Shown here piece after piece: positions 11,981 through 20,316 of a stretch of DNA of 64,000 nucleotides. The notes beneath the pieces were generated by a model that ran no database searches, was not told the DNA's origin, and saw only the letters and a list, made by a program, of their open reading frames with translations. Source of the DNA: JAXMBN01 sp046349875 (GTDB taxonomy: Bacteria > Planctomycetota > Planctomycetia > Pirellulales > Pirellulaceae). Within the stretch, counting starts at the first letter, position 1, and every line of letters begins with the position of its first letter. The DNA lies in assembly GCA_046349875.1 (NCBI GenBank), contig JAXMBN010000031.1, positions 3,913 through 67,912 on the forward strand, in the 5' to 3' direction. The translations under genes and the position numbers were made by a program.

Positions 11981-12526
11981 TCCATTGGAGCAACAATTTC
12001 GAGCAATTCCAGAGCTGGCGTATTTCCAAAATGGATGATGGCTGTCCGGCCGTAGGTTGCTATCGGCAAGGTAGTGCGATTGAAGTGCCCTGCCAGTTCT
12101 TGCGATGCCTCGATTCGCCAAAGCGTTTCCAACTGCACTTTCCGCATCACGTTATGTTGAATGAGCACGCGGCCGAGAGGAATCTTTCCATCGATGATTT
12201 CATCGCGGACCTGCGGGAGGCGGACGGAAGTATCCAATCGGACCAATCCGAACTGAACAGGGGTTTGGTCGGTGGATTTGCGAAGCAGGATCTTACGACA
12301 GTAGATCGGCGATTGCCATTTGGTTTCGAGTACTTCGACATCGACCGGACATCCGTGAAAGGCTTCCACGGTCACGGTCATGTGTTCGTGATGTGGCGAG
12401 CAACTTTGCGAAGTGCTTAGGAAGTTGCTCTTGCGATTCAGCCGTGAAATGACCGAGCGCATCGGGAGTCGAATAGAAAATTCGAATGAGCCGATGAAGC
12501 AAATCGAGCGAAGGAATCAAGGGCAA
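11977..12526 (-). CDS. DUF98 / chorismate-lyase-like protein (frame broken near 12390)
   Basis: The fold is that of the UbiC/DUF98 group, small enzymes that remove pyruvate from chorismate to give 4-hydroxybenzoate or are related to them. Visible family features are an N-terminal helix region (LLHRLIRIFYSTPDALGHF), a strand VEVLETKW, then IYCRKILLRKS, the charged turn VRDEIIDGKIPLGRVLIQH and a C-terminal strand with ATYGRTAIIHF. The gene would be about 183 residues, normal for the family. The N-terminal third is in a different frame from the rest. The start is not certain: a TTG at 12526 is the first candidate after the prenyl synthase stop. Chorismate lyase activity is inferred from family only; active-site residues were not matched one by one. 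Its place between a polyprenyl synthase and a hydrolase suggests supply or modification of an aromatic ring for prenylation. Confidence 0.65.
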
Positions 12527-12656
12527 GAACCTTAGACCTTGGAAACAATTGGAAGATTGGAAACCGATTGTAGCGTTACCAAAGTCGGGCTGCTGACCTG
12601 AGGACGTTCAAGTACGGTATCGATCAAATAGTGTACAGGCCCGCAATGGCTCGGCT

Positions 12657-14419
12657 CTACTTGCGAATGATTTCGACCGCAATTTGCTCGATGTGTTTGT
12701 CGACCAATCGATGCTTGTTCAAAATACTTTTTGCTCGCTTGAAGAGCTCGGCCGCTAAAGCCACTCGATCGTGATCCTGCATCGGACAATCGTTCGAAAG
12801 AACTTCCAGCAGTTTGGCTTGATCCTTTGGGGCGAGCGATTGCAGAGCCAAGGCGAGGAATCGTTGGGCGGCCTCCTCGAGGATGCTCCGCCGTTCTATC
12901 TTATTGAAATCATCACCATTCCACCGTTGAGGTCATTCAAGATCTGGAAGGCAACACCGAGGTTTCTTGAGAAACCACGAATTGGTTCGGCTAAGGTATC
13001 AACCGTTCCGGCCAACCGCACACCTGTATAAAGAGCCGCTTCGAATGCTGGTGACGTTTTCAAAGCATAGATCTTGAGAGCATCCAGTGGTGCAAGTCGC
13101 TTGTCGGATCGATCGCGCCACAGCAACTCCGCACCTTGACCCTCCGCCAAACGCGTATGGGCCCCCGATAGGCAATCCAGTATGTCGGAAGCTTTGTCGG
13201 GACCAAGGGCCTTGGTTTCGCGTGCAACGAGCCGATAGCCCAGTCCGATCATGTAGTCACCTACGTTGATCGCTGTTGGTAGGCCAAAGCGTCGATGCAT
13301 CGTCGGTTGACCATAGCGGAATCCATCGTCATCCTCGATGTCATCGTGGACCAAGCTGGCTTTATGGAACAATTCGATACTCATCGCTGATCGTAATACG
13401 GCATCGGAAAACTCTTGCGTTCGCGAGTTTCCATTGGACCACGTGCCACGACCACCCGTCATGGCATCGTAGGCTGCCAAGGTAATAAAGGGTCGCGAAT
13501 ACTTTCCACCCTTGGCAAGGAAATCGACGGCCAAGGCTTCCGTGGCTGCGATGGGGTCGATGCCTTTTAATGGATCCTGTTGACTCTCATCGATATGGTC
13601 TTGGCTGCGCTGGCGAATGATGAGTTGATCGAGCTTTTCGCGCTGAAAGAGATCATTGGCTGCCCGCATCAAGTGGACATAGCTCGTCGTTTGGGTTGCC
13701 GCAGGTTCCTGCTGCACCAACTCGACCATGGCCGATACCCAATCTTCATCGACACTCGTATTGCGACAATCGCTCGACAGCAACGGAACCGCCATGCATG
13801 GGATTCCTGCCAAGAGAATCTTGTCGATCGCCTTTTCGAGAACATTGAGGCAAGCCACTCCAACGATCGCATCGACGTAGCCGCTCACGATAATCTTCAA
13901 TACGACAGGCGAACCTTCTGCTACAAGCACTTTGTAGCCCATCTCTTCGGCTTTTGTTCGAAAGTCCGCGATGGAACAGGCGCCGCACTTCTTGCAGTTC
14001 ATTCCGAACTCGTCATAGTCAGCCGGACAACCTTCGGCATGTTTCAAGCAGTGGGGCAACAAGAACAATCGACGCTTCGGATCGGTAGCCGCGACTTGAT
14101 CTCGGAAGAAGGCGCTGCTGAGCATCACCATCGTCCAGCCCACATAGCCCTCGCCGAGACCAAGGCTTTCGAGCGTGCCGCGGGCCACTTGCTCCATCTG
14201 ATCCTTGGTCAAAGGATGGGACTTGTCGAGCTTGGAGGCAACTTCATCGCAACGAGCACGAATGCGTTCACGCAGTTCGCGGGTTTCTGGAACCATCTTG
14301 AGATGGCTCGTCTTCCTTCGCTTCGACTTGCCGCTTTCCTTACCTGCTTCGCGCACAGGGGGCAGGGCATCCGATTCTTGCGAAGCATCCTGAAGGGGTA
14401 CAGTAGCCAACGTGTCCAT
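12657..14419 (-). CDS. DUF116 - polyprenyl diphosphate synthase fusion (one frame break near 12935)
   Basis: Residues 50-250 form a DUF116 domain with a cysteine cluster at 124, 131, 142, 145 and 148 (the last three in NCKKCGAC), likely binding metal or an Fe-S cluster. Residues 280 onward are a trans-prenyl diphosphate synthase: GGKYSRP at 304-310, the first Asp-rich motif HDDIED (Asp 359, 360, 363) and a second motif that reads FQILNDLN, with Asn in place of the first Asp. After the frame break the sequence continues in another frame (KIERRSILEEAAQ to the stop at 12657) and supplies the missing last 80 residues. The enzyme would condense isopentenyl diphosphate into a prenyl chain of unknown length. 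Fusion of these two domains is unusual. The gene lies 68 bp downstream of the terpene cyclase, on the same strand. Confidence 0.85.
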
Positions 14420-14487
14420 TCCTCTCTATTCGTGTTCGCCAACTCGCGGTGTTCTAGCGGGGCCGGAAACGTATCGGAGTATTCGAA

Positions 14488-16482
14488 TTAACGCGATGCA
14501 TGAAGCTCGCGCTGTGGAGTGGGTAGGTATTCATGAACTGATTGAAATGCGGCCAGTGTATAGACCCACGGGTAAAGCTGCTCGTGGTACCAGAGCTTTG
14601 CAAAATAGAACCCGATGGGCCAACTGACCGTCGTCCAGTCCTTTTCGACCGCTTCCACCAAGAAGCGTATCCCTGGCATTATAAACCCAGACAAGGTCCG
14701 TTGAGTATCGGAAACCGCCAAAGCCTCCACTGCTAAAGCTGTTTCTTCGATGGATGAGGACCGGTAATTCGATGCGAAAAACGCTGCGTCCGGGGTGCGA
14801 AAATTCCCAGGCTCGGTAAAGTCAACCAAATGGGTTTCTTCTGCCAATTCCCGACTGAAATCTCGGGTGCGAAGCTTTTCCATTTCATGGGGGTAATTCA
14901 GGCTCGATCCTCCACCCCAACCACCATCAGCGTTTTGATGTCGCTGTAGCCAGTGAAGAGCTCGATCGATGCGAGGTTGCCATTCCTGGCGAGGTCTCAT
15001 GGCAAAGACGGTTCCCAATCCGACCAGGACCCGACTTGTGCCATAGATCGCGTTCTCATCATCTACGTTGTCTTGATTGCCAAACCAAAGTGGTAGCCAG
15101 CTGCCATCCTCACGCTGCGTTTTGGCGAGATAGTCGAGGCCTCGTTGGAGGGCGCGATCGATTCGGATTCGATACGATTGCGCTGCTGACGACGCGCGCC
15201 AATGCGATAGGCTTCGCATCGCATGAGCCGTCAAGTCGCTTCCACTTCGATCGAAGGGAAGTTGCCCCCAACCTCGACAAAAGGTTGGCCATCCTCCGTC
15301 TCGGTTCTGAAGTCCAAGCAACCATTCGATCCCCATGCTCGCAGCATCATCGATCGACCGTTTAAGCTTTTCATCTCGATGCCCTAGCCGTTGGCTCCAC
15401 ATGCCAAGCGCGAGCAGGGCTGCTGGCGTATCGTCGGCATCGGGCACGGCACCGGAAAGATCGGTCCAACCCCATCCACCAGGATCGGCTCCCGTAAAGG
15501 GATGGCGGACGCGGTGTTGGCAACGCAATAACCACTCCACGGTGGACGGTTTTATGAGTGCTTCTATCGCAGCATCATCTGGATGAGCAAGGATGGCTCG
15601 CGTGGTTAACGAGGTTACCCAGGTCGCCAAGTTCGTGTCGATAGGCCAACTTCCATCCTTCAAGACCGAGTCGACCAAAAAGCGAACCGCTTGGAGACTC
15701 ACTGGATGCTGAGCGAGTCCAATCGAAGCAAGGCTCATCAAGACGAAACTCGTAAGAGGTGTTGCTTCGAGGTAGCCTCCACTTTCTGGTTGCATCTTCT
15801 GCAACACCTGTAGCGTTCGCGAACGGCAGGCTTGGCGTGTCAGTCTCGCGACTGGATTCCATGGAGGAGCAAAATGAAACCTCGCTTGTCCGATCGCTAC
15901 CAGTGCAGGTATGGCATAGCTCACCACCGGCAACTTGGCGAATCGGTACCACGATTGCGGTAGGGCAGCGGCCTCGAAAGGCAATGCAGGGATCTCGCGC
16001 CAATCGATCATGCCTGCCAGCGCGCAATTGGTCATGATAGGAACGACAAATGTCTTGTCTTTTCCATAACGCTTGCGCAACCCTTCCCATTCACCTTGCG
16101 TTCGCAAGTATTCGCGTACCTTCGCACACGTTGCGGCGTGATTCTCTTCCGTACTCGCTATGCGAATTGCGGCAAGGACAAGATAGGAAGTGGCGATATT
16201 GGAATGCGATCGTTCGGTATCGCCAAATCCTCCATCAGCGTTCTGTGCATCAATAAGCCAGCGGAGACCGCCTTGCACAAGAGGTTCAATGCGACGTCGT
16301 TCTTCCTCATTCGTGTGCCGAGCGTAAAGACTCAAGGCACTGATGGCTGTGGCCGTCGACAAGGCCGAAGTTGAAAGGCATCCCAACCAATGGCTATCCG
16401 GTGTTTGCATCGACTTGAGGCTACCCAGCAACTTCCCCTCCGCCTTGTGGAAGCGTTCAATTGCAAAGAGGGGTTCGGGCAT
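14488..16482 (-). CDS. Class II terpene cyclase, squalene-hopene cyclase-like
   Basis: The protein of 664 residues is a repeat-built alpha-barrel cyclase. The catalytic DxDD motif is present as DADDT at about residues 348-352, and several QW-type repeats are visible (QNADGGFGD, QNRDGGW, QREDGSW, QNADGGWGGG). Squalene-hopene cyclases of about 630-720 residues have this layout. The substrate is not certain: the central repeats differ from the classic hopene cyclases, so squalene, another polyprenol or an aryl-polyprenyl compound are all possible. The start at 16482 (MPEPLFAIERF) is preferred to the longer frame at 16566 because the extra 28 residues are a hydrophobic stretch with no homology to the family. 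It heads the minus-strand run that includes the DUF116-prenyl synthase fusion, 68 bp downstream, and is divergent from DUF1552. Confidence 0.85.
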   Translation of the reverse strand: MPEPLFAIERFHKAEGKLLGSLKSMQTPDSHWLGCLSTSALSTATAISALSLYARHTNEEERRRIEPLVQGGLRWLIDAQNADGGFGDTERSHSNIATSYLVLAAIRIASTEENHAATCAKVREYLRTQGEWEGLRKRYGKDKTFVVPIMTNCALAGMIDWREIPALPFEAAALPQSWYRFAKLPVVSYAIPALVAIGQARFHFAPPWNPVARLTRQACRSRTLQVLQKMQPESGGYLEATPLTSFVLMSLASIGLAQHPVSLQAVRFLVDSVLKDGSWPIDTNLATWVTSLTTRAILAHPDDAAIEALIKPSTVEWLLRCQHRVRHPFTGADPGGWGWTDLSGAVPDADDTPAALLALGMWSQRLGHRDEKLKRSIDDAASMGIEWLLGLQNRDGGWPTFCRGWGQLPFDRSGSDLTAHAMRSLSHWRASSAAQSYRIRIDRALQRGLDYLAKTQREDGSWLPLWFGNQDNVDDENAIYGTSRVLVGLGTVFAMRPRQEWQPRIDRALHWLQRHQNADGGWGGGSSLNYPHEMEKLRTRDFSRELAEETHLVDFTEPGNFRTPDAAFFASNYRSSSIEETALAVEALAVSDTQRTLSGFIMPGIRFLVEAVEKDWTTVSWPIGFYFAKLWYHEQLYPWVYTLAAFQSVHEYLPTPQRELHASR

Positions 16483-16611
16483 GGGCAAGAGTCTCAAAAG
16501 TGAAATCGATCCGAACCAAAGGATCGAATTGTCTAGAATGACGGACCGAATAAAGGTAGGATACACGTAACCTCCTCAAAAGCCCACCCTCACAGATGAA
16601 AGCACTCCTCT

Positions 16612-17910
16612 ATGCGAATCTTCGACCGAAGAACGATGCTCCGCGGGATCGGCGTTACGATGGCCTTGCCTTGGTTGGAATCGCGGGCCTCTTGGAGCGG
16701 AGAGGTTCCCAACACGAAAGCCTTTCAAGAGCCTCCTGTGCGCATGGCGGTGTTGTTTTCTGGCAATGGATTCCATTCCAAAGAATGGTGGGCTGAAGGG
16801 GAAGGGGCCAATATGAAGCTAGGAAAAGTCCTAGCGCCTCTTCATGCGCACCGCGAGAAAATGGTTTTCGTCAAAGGGCTTTTTAATGCCGAAGCCATGA
16901 AGGGAAACATTCATAGTTCGCAAACCGGGAACCTTCTATCGGGTGCACCGTTGGCTTCGGGAGGCGAGATTCGATCGGGGACAAGTTTTGATCAACTATT
17001 GGCTCAAACGTATGGGCAGCACACAAAAGTGCCAAGCATGGTGTTGGGCTGCGAGAAGTCCAATCCCTCCGTTCATAAAAACTATTCGATGCTTTATAGC
17101 TCCCATATCTCATGGAGTTCGCCGACAAGCCCAACACCGCTTGAACTCTATCCATCATTAGCATTTGATCGACTCTTCAAAGATGATTCGCAAGTTGGTG
17201 ATCGTAGCGTTTTGGATGCTGTTCTCGAAGATGCAAACACATTACGCAATCAGATCAGCGACGCCGACAAGCGAAAGCTCGATGAATACTTGGATTCGGT
17301 TCGCGATGTCGAGCAACGAATCGCTCAGGCTGGGAAACGTGGAGAGTTGCAAGGTTGGAATCCAACCTTGTCCAAACCCAACATCGATCGTCCTCAGGAC
17401 GGGATTCCGCAGAATATCGCAGAACACATGAAACTGATGTGCGACATTCTGGTGCTTGGATTCCAAACCGATACCACGCGTATCACGACCTTGAAGCTCA
17501 ACAATGACCATTCCTCATTGCGATTTCCGCATTTGGGTGTGGACTACATGATCCACCATCTTCTCTCTCATTCGGATACCGAAGACTGGCTCAAGGTCAA
17601 TCAGTTCTTTCTCGAACAATTGGCCTATATCGCAAATCGACTAGACTCCATCCAGGAGGGTGATCGTACGCTCTTGGACAATTCGATGCTGATGTATTGT
17701 TCCAGCATGATGACCGGAAACCACAACAATGACGAGTTGCCTGTTGTTTTGGTCGGACGCGGTGGCGGGAAATTGAAAACGGGTCAGGTGTTGAATTATC
17801 GCACTCAACAAAATCGCCAGATGTGTCGACTTTTCATGTCCTTGATGGATAAGATGGAGATCCGCCCGAAAACATTTGGTGACGCTCAAGAACCCTTAAG
17901 CGAAGTCTAA
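16612..17910 (+). CDS. DUF1552 family exported protein
   Basis: The start carries a Tat-like signal: DRRTMLRGIGVTMALPWLES. The body shows the DUF1552 pattern, with LFSGNGFH near residue 45, SLAFDRLF near 185, NIAEHMKLMCDILVLGFQTD near 285, and HNNDELPVVLVGRGGGKLKTG near the end. The length of 432 residues is normal. In this phylum DUF1552 proteins usually follow a DUF1588/1592/1595 cytochrome-like gene and are thought to work together in the periplasm on an unknown substrate. Here no such gene is adjacent, so this is an orphan copy. It starts divergently from the terpene cyclase, with 129 bp between the start codons. The role is unknown. Confidence 0.8.
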   Translation: MRIFDRRTMLRGIGVTMALPWLESRASWSGEVPNTKAFQEPPVRMAVLFSGNGFHSKEWWAEGEGANMKLGKVLAPLHAHREKMVFVKGLFNAEAMKGNIHSSQTGNLLSGAPLASGGEIRSGTSFDQLLAQTYGQHTKVPSMVLGCEKSNPSVHKNYSMLYSSHISWSSPTSPTPLELYPSLAFDRLFKDDSQVGDRSVLDAVLEDANTLRNQISDADKRKLDEYLDSVRDVEQRIAQAGKRGELQGWNPTLSKPNIDRPQDGIPQNIAEHMKLMCDILVLGFQTDTTRITTLKLNNDHSSLRFPHLGVDYMIHHLLSHSDTEDWLKVNQFFLEQLAYIANRLDSIQEGDRTLLDNSMLMYCSSMMTGNHNNDELPVVLVGRGGGKLKTGQVLNYRTQQNRQMCRLFMSLMDKMEIRPKTFGDAQEPLSEV

Positions 17911-17997
17911 GAGAACTTCATGGCTCTCTGGAATTCTTTGCATTGTCGGGCGTGAGGTTTCGTTGCGTCCGATCTGCGTACGTCAGAGAGTAAAAGC

Positions 17998-20286
17998 ATG
18001 GAAGGCATGATGGGCTTGGGCCAGCATGTTGTGTTGTCGGTGAAACGATTCGTGGCCAGCGCGAACTTGACCAGCGTGGCTATCATCAGCCCGAGCAAGG
18101 TTGTCTTGTTCCTGGCCAGTTTGTTGGTACTGGTCTTTTCGGCTCATTCGCAGGAGCCGTCTGCGGCAGGAGACGCATTGCGAACCGCGGCCGCGAAGGG
18201 AGATGTGGATTCCATCAAAAAGGCCATCGATGCAAAAGCCGATTTGAATCAATTGTCCCCTTATGGTGTATCTGCATTAGCAACCGCTTGCGATCACGGG
18301 CATATCGAAATCGTTCGATTGCTTCTTGAGGCTGGGGCAAATCCCAATACGAAAGATACGTTTTATCGAGTATCGCCTTTGGGGTGGGCCATCTCCAAAG
18401 ATCGTATGGAGATCGTCGAGTTATTGATCGATCATGGTGCAAAGGATTTGGAGGTCGCCATGTCAGGCGCCATCCAAAGCAAGAACACAGACTTGGCCAA
18501 AAAGATTTTGAATGCCAAGGGACTCGACGAAGCTGCGCGGGTTACGTCCCTACGTGAAGCACTGCAAGCCAAAGTAGATAGCATCGTCGAACTCATCGAT
18601 GCCACACTGTCCGAGGAAGCCAAGAAAAAGGGGCGCGAATCAACCGCGACCGTTCAGGTCGATCCTAAGGTATTTGAAGGGATCGCTGGTACCTATCAAA
18701 ATGAAGGTGGGCGAAAACTCTATCTCAAGCAAGTTGAAGAACGATTGGAGCTTATCGATTCGGAGTTTCCCGATCGTCCTTTCCGGATGGCCGCCAACGA
18801 GCAAGGTGCTTTTGCGGCTCGCGGTGTTTCGGCCGAGTTCGTTCGAGAAGAAGGACGTGTCAAGCATATGCTTTGGAAAGCGGGAGACCGCGAGACCATT
18901 TATGCACGCGTGGGCGAATCGACTTCGCCACCGACAGCGGATGCGGCCATGGCAATTCCTAAAGGAAGCGAAGATCTCAAAGATTTTGACTTGGGGCGAG
19001 ATGAATGGCCTTCCTTTCGAGGTCCGATGGCGCGAGGTATCAACAATCATGCCAAGCTGCCCACGCAATGGGACGGGGCCAAAGGAACGAATGTAATATG
19101 GAAGACACCAATTCCTGGACTGGCAACCTCAAGTCCAGTCGTTGCAGGTGGACGTGTTTATTTGACCACGGCCATTCAGGAGGATGAGAAATCGGGTTTT
19201 CGCATCGGTGCTTATGGCGACGTCGAATCGGCTCAAAGCCAAGGCGAAGCTCGCTTCGTTCTCCTGTGCTTGGACTTAGCCACTGGTAAGGTTTTGTGGC
19301 AGCAGGAAGCGGCCAAGGCAGTGCCAGCGGTCAAGCGGCATCCCAAGAGTAGTCATGCCAACCCAACACCCGCTACCGACGGTCAACGCGTCGTGGCTTT
19401 CTTTGGGGGAAACGGTCTCTACTGCTACGATGCCAAAGGGAATGTAGCATGGAAACGGCAACTGGGAACGCTCGATAGCGGATGGTTCTATGATCGAACC
19501 TATCAATGGGGTTTCGGTAGCTCGCCACTCATCTTTTCCGGAAAGGTCATCGTTCAATGCGATATCCAGGATGGATCGTTTATCGAAGCCATCGACCTTC
19601 AAACAGGAGAGACCGCATGGAAGACGCAGCGAGACGAGATTCCAACGTGGAGTAGTCCTGTTGGATTTGTGATGGCCGATGGGACCCCTGTGGTTTATGT
19701 GGCCGGCACGAAATCAGCTGCCGCTTATCATGCCACGACGGGCGAGGAACTTTGGAAGCTCGGAGGGTTCTCTGAAATCGTGGTACCGACCCCGCAAGTG
19801 ACCCCCGATAGTATCTTGCTCACCAGTGGATATTCGCCGGTGCAACCTATCGTGTCTCTATCGCACGCTGCCCGTGGGAACCTCAAGATGCCGGAGGACC
19901 GCAAAGCTACGGCTCCGTTTCATTGGGCCATCATGCGCGGTGGACCGTACATGCCGACTCCGATCATTTACAAAGGCAAGCTCTACATTTGTGATGATGG
20001 TGGGATATTGAGTGTCCATTCGGTAGACGATGGAAAGCGAATTCTTCGCAAGCGTGTTCGCAATGCAGAGGCTACTAGCTTTACTGCATCGCCTGTGGCT
20101 GGGGATGGACACTTATTTGTTACCGCGGAGAACGGTACGACGTTTGTGGTTCCTTTGGAAGGGGAATGCAATATTGTGGCCGAAAATTCGCTCGGAGAGA
20201 GTGTCTTAGCCACGCCGGCAATCGCCGGTGGAAAGATCATTATCCGCGGCGAACACCATCTTTACGCCATCGGAACAGCGCCCTAA
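17998..20286 (+). CDS. Exported ankyrin-repeat / PQQ beta-propeller protein
   Basis: The 762-residue protein starts with a long hydrophobic signal segment (about residues 30-52, LFLASLLVLVFSAHSQ) and is probably exported. Residues 55-170 form three to four ankyrin repeats (ALATACDHGHIEIVRLLLEAGANPN is the best one). A short strand-rich region around 225-310 resembles the small beta domain often attached to exported planctomycete enzymes. Residues 340-760 are PQQ-type propeller blades, starting WPSFRGPMARG and with recurring motifs such as LDLATGKVLWQQ, IDLQTGETAWKT and HATTGEELWKL. The propeller lacks obvious dehydrogenase active-site residues, so it is probably a binding scaffold. It follows DUF1552 by 87 bp and converges on the M56 gene. 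The order ankyrin then propeller in a single exported chain is uncommon. Confidence 0.8.
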   Translation: MEGMMGLGQHVVLSVKRFVASANLTSVAIISPSKVVLFLASLLVLVFSAHSQEPSAAGDALRTAAAKGDVDSIKKAIDAKADLNQLSPYGVSALATACDHGHIEIVRLLLEAGANPNTKDTFYRVSPLGWAISKDRMEIVELLIDHGAKDLEVAMSGAIQSKNTDLAKKILNAKGLDEAARVTSLREALQAKVDSIVELIDATLSEEAKKKGRESTATVQVDPKVFEGIAGTYQNEGGRKLYLKQVEERLELIDSEFPDRPFRMAANEQGAFAARGVSAEFVREEGRVKHMLWKAGDRETIYARVGESTSPPTADAAMAIPKGSEDLKDFDLGRDEWPSFRGPMARGINNHAKLPTQWDGAKGTNVIWKTPIPGLATSSPVVAGGRVYLTTAIQEDEKSGFRIGAYGDVESAQSQGEARFVLLCLDLATGKVLWQQEAAKAVPAVKRHPKSSHANPTPATDGQRVVAFFGGNGLYCYDAKGNVAWKRQLGTLDSGWFYDRTYQWGFGSSPLIFSGKVIVQCDIQDGSFIEAIDLQTGETAWKTQRDEIPTWSSPVGFVMADGTPVVYVAGTKSAAAYHATTGEELWKLGGFSEIVVPTPQVTPDSILLTSGYSPVQPIVSLSHAARGNLKMPEDRKATAPFHWAIMRGGPYMPTPIIYKGKLYICDDGGILSVHSVDDGKRILRKRVRNAEATSFTASPVAGDGHLFVTAENGTTFVVPLEGECNIVAENSLGESVLATPAIAGGKIIIRGEHHLYAIGTAP

Positions 20287-20316
20287 TTTTCGAGAGCGAG
20301 TTCAAAACGAAAGGTT

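Noticed and set aside
13580..14491. Long plus-strand open frame of 303 codons opposite the DUF116-prenyl synthase
   Set aside because: It lies antisense to a gene with clear family motifs, has no recognisable domains, and starts inside the other gene's coding region.
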